A stretch of 9,684 nt of DNA, from the NCBI GenBank assembly GCA_030626365.1, contig DAOUPC010000088.1, positions 1 to 9,684 of the forward strand. The letters are read 5' to 3'. Source of the DNA: Paracoccaceae bacterium (GTDB taxonomy: Bacteria > Pseudomonadota > Alphaproteobacteria > Rhodobacterales > Rhodobacteraceae). Below, in pieces: positions 6,151-9,684 of this stretch. Both the position numbers and the translations under genes were made by a program. The stretch's first letter is position 1. Every line of letters begins with the position of its first letter. The notes below the pieces were generated by a model. It saw nothing but the letters and a program-made list of their open reading frames with translations. It did not search any database and was not told the origin of the DNA.

Positions 6151-7094
6151 TGCCCTGGCTGCTGTCGGGGTTGGGTCTGCTGATCCTGTTGCTGGGCGGT
6201 GATATTCTGGTGCGGGGCGCGGTCAACCTTAGTCTTCGGCTGGGCGTTCCGGCGCTGATTGTCAGCCTGACCATCGTCGCCTTTGGCACCTCGGCCCCGG
6301 AATTGCTGATTGCCATCAAGGCAGTCCTGAACGACACGCCGGGCATTGCGATGGGCAATGTGGTTGGGTCCAATACGGCCAATATCCTACTGGTGCTGGG
6401 CATCCCGGCGATGCTGGCGGTGCTGCACACATCGGAATGTGACAGCTCTAAGACCTATCTGCATATGCTGGTTGCCTCGATGCTGTTCATCGCGCTGGCC
6501 TATAGCGGTGAATTTGGCATGATTGACGGGCTGGTCCTGATGACCGTGCTGGGCCTGATCCTGGCCAATGCCTTTCGTGAGGCACGCGCGCATATTCAGG
6601 CCGGTGAACCGGACGACCTTGAAGATATAGAAGAGGCCGACCCGGATCTGCCCTATTGGCGGATTGGCCTTTACCTGTTGCTGGGCATGATCGGCCTGCC
6701 GCTGGGGGCCAATATTCTGGTCGATAATGCGAGCGTCATTGCCCACGCTTACGGGGTCAGCGATACGGCCATTGGCCTGACACTGGTGGCGGTCGGTACA
6801 TCGCTGCCGGAACTGTCCACGACTGTCATGGCGGCCCTGCGCCGGCAGGCGGATGTGGCGCTGGGCAATGTCATCGGGTCGAACATGTTCAACCTGCTGG
6901 CCATTATCGGTGTTGCCACCCTGTTTGGTCCGGTCCCGGTTGACCCGTCCTTTCTGACCTTTGACCTTTGGGTGATGCTGGCCGCGTCGCTGTTGCTGAT
7001 TCCGTTTGTGTTTCTGGGTCGTGACATCACCCGTACATGGGGGGCTGCCCTGACGGCCCTGTATGTGATCTATATTGCTGTGGTGTTGATGTAA
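6147..7094 (+). CDS. CaCA-family calcium/sodium (cation) antiporter
   Basis: A 315-residue inner-membrane exchanger with the two inverted alpha-repeats of the Ca2+:cation antiporter family: GTSAPEL (47-53) with the following GNVVGSN (70-76), and GTSLPEL (217-223) with a second GNVIGSN. The ion-binding acids Glu52 and Glu222 are both present. About ten helices are expected, five per repeat, with an acidic cytoplasmic loop between them (about 154-167, EPDDLEDIEEADPD). This is the size and layout of bacterial YrbG-like exchangers, so it probably moves Ca2+ out in exchange for Na+ or H+. The start at 6147 is chosen for the ATGA overlap with the zinc-ribbon gene and a GGTGG ribosome binding site; an adjacent ATG at 6150 is equally possible, and the frame runs further upstream but without family similarity. 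Ion specificity cannot be read. Confidence 0.93.
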   Translation: MMPWLLSGLGLLILLLGGDILVRGAVNLSLRLGVPALIVSLTIVAFGTSAPELLIAIKAVLNDTPGIAMGNVVGSNTANILLVLGIPAMLAVLHTSECDSSKTYLHMLVASMLFIALAYSGEFGMIDGLVLMTVLGLILANAFREARAHIQAGEPDDLEDIEEADPDLPYWRIGLYLLLGMIGLPLGANILVDNASVIAHAYGVSDTAIGLTLVAVGTSLPELSTTVMAALRRQADVALGNVIGSNMFNLLAIIGVATLFGPVPVDPSFLTFDLWVMLAASLLLIPFVFLGRDITRTWGAALTALYVIYIAVVLM

Positions 7095-7123
7095 CATCGC
7101 CAACCGCCGAAAAGGGGATTCTC

Positions 7124-7915
7124 ATGACCTATGCCCCACGTGCCCTTGTTACCGGGGCCGGCCAGCGACTGGGCCGGGCGATGGCGCTTTATCTGGCGCG
7201 GCGCGGGTTCGACGTGGCCGTGCATTACGCCAGTTCCAAAACACAGGCCGGGGCCGTTGCCGACGATATTCGCGCCATGGGCCAGCGGGCAGAGCCCCTG
7301 CGGGCCGATCTGCTGGATGAGAACGAAACCCAAGGCCTGTTGCCTGCCGCCGTTGCCGCCCTTGGCGGGCCAATTACCTGTCTGGTCAACAATGCCTCGA
7401 TCTTTGAATACGACACCATCGACAGCGCCACCCGCACCAACTGGGACCGGCATATGAACAGCAACCTGCGCGCGCCCTTTGTTCTGACCCAGGCCATGGC
7501 CGCCCAAGGCCTGAAACCCGCCACCGATGCCGCAGACGAACCGCTTGCCACGGGCCTGATCGTCAACATGATCGACCAGAAGGTGCGCAAGCTGACCCCC
7601 GAATTCATGAGCTACACAATCGCCAAGATGGGCCTTTGGGCAATGACCCAGACAACCGCCCAGGCCCTGGCCCCAGCGATCCGGGTCAATGCCATCGGCC
7701 CCGGCCCCACCTTGCGCGGATCACGCCAGAGCGAGGCACACTTTGCCGCCCAAAGGGGTGCGACAGTGTCAGGTCGCGGGGCGAATGCAGGCGATATCAC
7801 GGCTGCCCTGGGCTATTTCCTGGATGCCCCTGCCGTCACCGGGCAACTGCTGTGTGTTGATGGTGGTCAGCACCTGGGTTGGCAGACCCCAGACGTGCTG
7901 GGGGTCGAAAAATAA
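7124..7915 (+). CDS. Short-chain dehydrogenase, pteridine-reductase-like
   Basis: A 263-residue SDR. The NADP-binding start TGAGQRLG (10-17) and the following HYASS (34-38) resemble pteridine reductase 1 (PTR1), where the Arg-Leu-Gly and His-Tyr-x-x-Ser elements bind NADPH. NNAS (89-92) is the usual SDR motif. In place of the catalytic Ser is Asp151 in NMIDQKV, exactly 13 residues before Tyr164 of the Tyr-x3-Lys pair (Tyr164, Lys168), the same Asp-Tyr spacing as in PTR1 (Asp181/Tyr194). This suggests a FolM/PTR1-like NADPH-dependent reduction of dihydropterins or dihydrofolate. Only pterin-type motifs are seen, so the substrate remains inferred; no fol genes adjoin. An AAGGGG ribosome binding site precedes the ATG by seven bases. 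It ends the run of genes that starts at 5181; the 29-base spacing suggests co-transcription with the exchanger. Confidence 0.88.
   Translation: MTYAPRALVTGAGQRLGRAMALYLARRGFDVAVHYASSKTQAGAVADDIRAMGQRAEPLRADLLDENETQGLLPAAVAALGGPITCLVNNASIFEYDTIDSATRTNWDRHMNSNLRAPFVLTQAMAAQGLKPATDAADEPLATGLIVNMIDQKVRKLTPEFMSYTIAKMGLWAMTQTTAQALAPAIRVNAIGPGPTLRGSRQSEAHFAAQRGATVSGRGANAGDITAALGYFLDAPAVTGQLLCVDGGQHLGWQTPDVLGVEK
7885..7906 (+). terminator. Hairpin at the 3' end of the SDR gene
   Basis: GACCCCAG (7885-7892) and CTGGGGGTC (7898-7906) pair with a single bulged G around the 5-base loop ACGTG, inside the last codons. No T-run follows directly; the next candidate is a 4-bp CTTG/CAAG stem (7921-7931) followed by TTTT (7932-7935). 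These may together end transcription, but as an intrinsic terminator the signal is weak. Confidence 0.35.
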
Positions 7916-8004
7916 GTGCCCTTGGGTCAAGTTTTGCACCGCTCTCGATTCCGTTACCAAAGCGTTAAGAAAATGCCTTTAATTTCATTAACTTGGCCAT
8001 CGAA

Positions 8005-8026
8005 TATAAAAGTTCTGTTTCTTTTC
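8005..8026 (+). promoter_or_regulatory. TATAAA hexamer and imperfect LexA-like box
   Basis: GTTCTGTTTCTTTTC (8012-8026) matches the alphaproteobacterial SOS box GTTC-N7-GTTC at seven of eight fixed positions (the second half-site is TTTC). TATAAA at 8005-8010 would be a -10 element right before it, as if LexA sat on the start of transcription. The site is about 180 bases upstream of uvrC and the sequence is T-rich, so chance similarity is quite possible. Confidence 0.25.
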
Positions 8027-8041
8027 AATCGCCTGCAATAC

Positions 8042-8058
8042 TGCCTATTTTTTAGGCA
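8042..8058. repeat. Perfect 6-bp inverted repeat with T-loop
   Basis: TGCCTA (8042-8047) and TAGGCA (8053-8058) form a perfect stem around TTTTT in the gap before uvrC. No T-run follows on either strand, so it is not a typical terminator. It may be an operator or a hairpin in the uvrC leader. Confidence 0.35.
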
Positions 8059-8119
8059 AATGGGTGAAATCCCGAAAATCTAAGGGAAATTCCACCTTCG
8101 CCCAAAGTTATCACCAGAC

Positions 8120-8128
8120 TTATCCACA
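8120..8128 (+). promoter_or_regulatory. Perfect DnaA box (TTATCCACA) upstream of uvrC
   Basis: TTATCCACA is the consensus 9-mer for DnaA. A weaker relative, TTATCACCA, lies 3 bases upstream (8108-8116). The box also forms the left arm of an inverted repeat, ATCCAC (8122-8127) and GTGGAT (8135-8140). It is in the most AT-rich gap of the window. One consensus box does not make an origin; DnaA-dependent control of uvrC is another reading. The rest of the gap (7916-8206) shows no RNA gene or open reading frame that I can support. Confidence 0.5.
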
Positions 8129-8206
8129 CAATCAGTGGATTTGTTTTCTCTTGATCCAGACGTTGCAAGATTGCAGACAGTCGCAGAGAATCATATCTGG
8201 TATGTC

Positions 8207-9684
8207 ATGACCCACCAACCTGACGCACAAGACCCCAAGACCCCGCCAGATACTCCGACCGGTCACGCGGTCATTCAGGGCTATCTCAGGACGCTGGATG
8301 CCTCTCCCGGTGTTTACCGGATGCTCGATACACAGGCGCGGGTGCTGTATGTGGGCAAGGCACGTGCCCTGCGCGCACGGGTGTCCAGCTATGCCCGCCC
8401 CACGGGCCACAGCCCCCGGATTGCCCGGATGATCGCCGCCACGGCATCAATGATGTTCCTGACCACACGCACCGAAACCGAGGCGCTGTTGCTGGAACAG
8501 AACCTGATCAAACAGCTAAAGCCAAAGTACAATGTGCTGCTGCGTGACGACAAAAGCTTTCCCAATATTCTGGTGACCAGGGATCAGCCATTTCCACAGA
8601 TCAAAAAGCACCGCGGGGCCAGAAAGGAAAAAGGCACCTACTTTGGTCCCTTCGCCAGCGCGGGTGCCGTGAACCGCACCCTGAACCAGTTGCAAAAGGC
8701 GTTTCTTTTGCGCAACTGCGCGGATTCGATGTTTCAGGGGCGCACCCGGCCCTGCCTGTTGTATCAGATCCGGCGCTGTTCGGCCCCGTGTGTGGGCAAG
8801 ATCAGCCAGGAATCCTATGGCCGCGCGGTTGACGATGCGGAACAGTTTTTGTCGGGCCGGTCAACCCGCGTGCAGGAAGATCTGGCACGCCAGATGGCCA
8901 AGGCATCGGACGCGATGGAATTTGAACGCGCCGCAGGGTTGCGCGACCGTATCCGCGCGCTGACGCAGGTGCAGGGCAGTCAGGGCATCAACCCGCGCAG
9001 CGTGACCGAGGCGGATGTCGTCGCACTGCATCTGGATTCGGGGCAGGCCTGTGTTCAGGTGTTCTTTATCCGGGCCGGGCAGAACTGGGGCAATCACGAT
9101 TACTATCCACGTACCGGCCCGGATGTATCCGCCGCCGAAGCGATGGAGGCATTCCTGGGCCAGTTTTACGACACCAGGGAACCACCAAGACAGGTGATCC
9201 TGTCCGACCCCATCGAAAATGATGATCTGATGACCGAGGCCCTAAGCCAAAAGGCCGGGCGCAAGGTGGATATTCTGGTGCCCCAGCGCGGCGAAAAGGC
9301 CGATCTGGTGGCCGGTGCGTTGCGCAACGCGCGTGAATCGCTGGCCCGGCGCATGTCGGAAAGTGCGACACAGGTCAAATTGCTGCGCGGTCTGGCCGAT
9401 GCCTTTGATCTGGATGGTCCACCACAGCGGATCGAGGTCTATGACAACAGCCACATTCAGGGCGCACACGCGGTTGGCGCAATGATCGTGGCGGGACCGG
9501 GCGGTTTTGTCAAAAACAGCTATCGAAAGTTCAACATCAAGGGCAAGGACCTGACACCGGGTGATGATTTTGGCATGATGAAAGAGGTGCTGGGGCGGCG
9601 GTTTTCACGCCTGCTGAAAGAGGACCCGGATCGCAACAAGGGTATGTGGCCCGACCTGTTGCTGATTGACGGCGGGGCCGGTCA
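8207..9684 (+). CDS. uvrC: Excinuclease ABC subunit C, 3' end cut by the window
   Basis: About 492 codons of a protein that is usually near 620 residues; the frame is open to the right edge. UvrC makes both incisions around DNA damage in nucleotide excision repair with UvrA and UvrB. Seen in order: a GIY-YIG 3'-nuclease domain with GVY (35-37) and YVG (48-50); four cysteines, Cys171, Cys183, Cys191 and Cys195, with the same spacing (12, 8, 4) as the [4Fe-4S] ligands of E. coli UvrC; the UVR motif that binds UvrB (about 222-250, including DAMEFERAAGLRDRI); and the RNase H-like 5'-nuclease domain with YDNSH, whose Asp413 matches a catalytic Asp. The helix-hairpin-helix end is missing. The ATG at 8207 is the first in this frame; its ribosome binding site is poor. 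The N-terminus has about 20 extra Pro/Asp/Thr-rich residues before the nuclease. Confidence 0.97.
   Translation, partial: MTHQPDAQDPKTPPDTPTGHAVIQGYLRTLDASPGVYRMLDTQARVLYVGKARALRARVSSYARPTGHSPRIARMIAATASMMFLTTRTETEALLLEQNLIKQLKPKYNVLLRDDKSFPNILVTRDQPFPQIKKHRGARKEKGTYFGPFASAGAVNRTLNQLQKAFLLRNCADSMFQGRTRPCLLYQIRRCSAPCVGKISQESYGRAVDDAEQFLSGRSTRVQEDLARQMAKASDAMEFERAAGLRDRIRALTQVQGSQGINPRSVTEADVVALHLDSGQACVQVFFIRAGQNWGNHDYYPRTGPDVSAAEAMEAFLGQFYDTREPPRQVILSDPIENDDLMTEALSQKAGRKVDILVPQRGEKADLVAGALRNARESLARRMSESATQVKLLRGLADAFDLDGPPQRIEVYDNSHIQGAHAVGAMIVAGPGGFVKNSYRKFNIKGKDLTPGDDFGMMKEVLGRRFSRLLKEDPDRNKGMWPDLLLIDGGAG

Noticed and set aside
6387..7103. Minus-strand 238-residue frame rich in Gln, His and Arg
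   Set aside because: Antisense shadow of the CaCA exchanger; the composition mirrors its hydrophobic codons.
7965..7992. CtrA-like sites formed by TTAA motifs
   Set aside because: The CtrA consensus needs TTAA-N7-TTAA(C); the spacings here are 10 and 5, so no full site is present.
8132..8410. Minus-strand 92-residue frame across the uvrC start
   Set aside because: Antisense to the conserved GIY-YIG region and without any recognisable feature.
1..9684. Mobile elements, CRISPR arrays, toxin-antitoxin or defence genes, tRNAs
   Set aside because: Both strands were read for transposase or integrase motifs, regular spaced repeats and cloverleaf-like sequences; none was found, and all gaps are short.

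Overview
The window reads as chromosomal DNA of a GC-rich alphaproteobacterium, most likely a member of the Rhodobacterales/Roseobacter group. This is inferred from the gene families (a TauR-type MocR regulator next to the start of xsc, an EamA permease, a CoxG-like protein, a short S49 peptidase and uvrC), not from a marker gene. No mobile element, phage gene, tRNA, rRNA, CRISPR array or integration scar is visible. The gene order looks like an ordinary core or near-core region.

Left part, minus strand (1-2661). From right to left: an EamA/DMT-superfamily permease (2661-1684), the taurine regulator tauR (1636-179), and the first codons of xsc (25-1, running off the edge). Both the 47-base gap before tauR and the 153-base gap before xsc carry a pair of direct repeats of the CTGGACTTAT type, matching the element described for TauR in Rhodobacter capsulatus. 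TauR therefore probably controls sulfoacetaldehyde acetyltransferase (the last step of taurine carbon use, releasing sulfite and acetyl phosphate) and also its own gene.

Middle part, plus strand (2758-5055). A promoter candidate precedes a compact three-gene operon: a CoxG-type SRPBCC lipid/quinone-binding-fold protein, an ABC ATPase and an ABC-2 permease. The genes are 7 bases apart and then overlap by 4. No carbon monoxide dehydrogenase subunits are present, so the CoxG protein here is not obviously linked to CO oxidation.

Right part, plus strand (5181-7915). A second tight run holds an SppA-like S49 peptidase with a Ser-Lys dyad, a 56-residue protein with one membrane helix and a C-terminal zinc ribbon, a CaCA-family cation/calcium exchanger, and a pteridine-reductase-like SDR. 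Spacings are 1 base, a 4-base overlap, and 29 bases.

A 291-base, comparatively AT-rich gap (7916-8206) follows. It has a perfect DnaA box, a 6-bp hairpin and a near-match to the alphaproteobacterial LexA box. It leads into uvrC, which is cut by the right edge after about 492 codons. The gene content is conventional. The most informative new observations are the duplicated TauR boxes, the overlapping zinc-ribbon microprotein, and the CoxG/ABC-2 exporter pairing without CO dehydrogenase.
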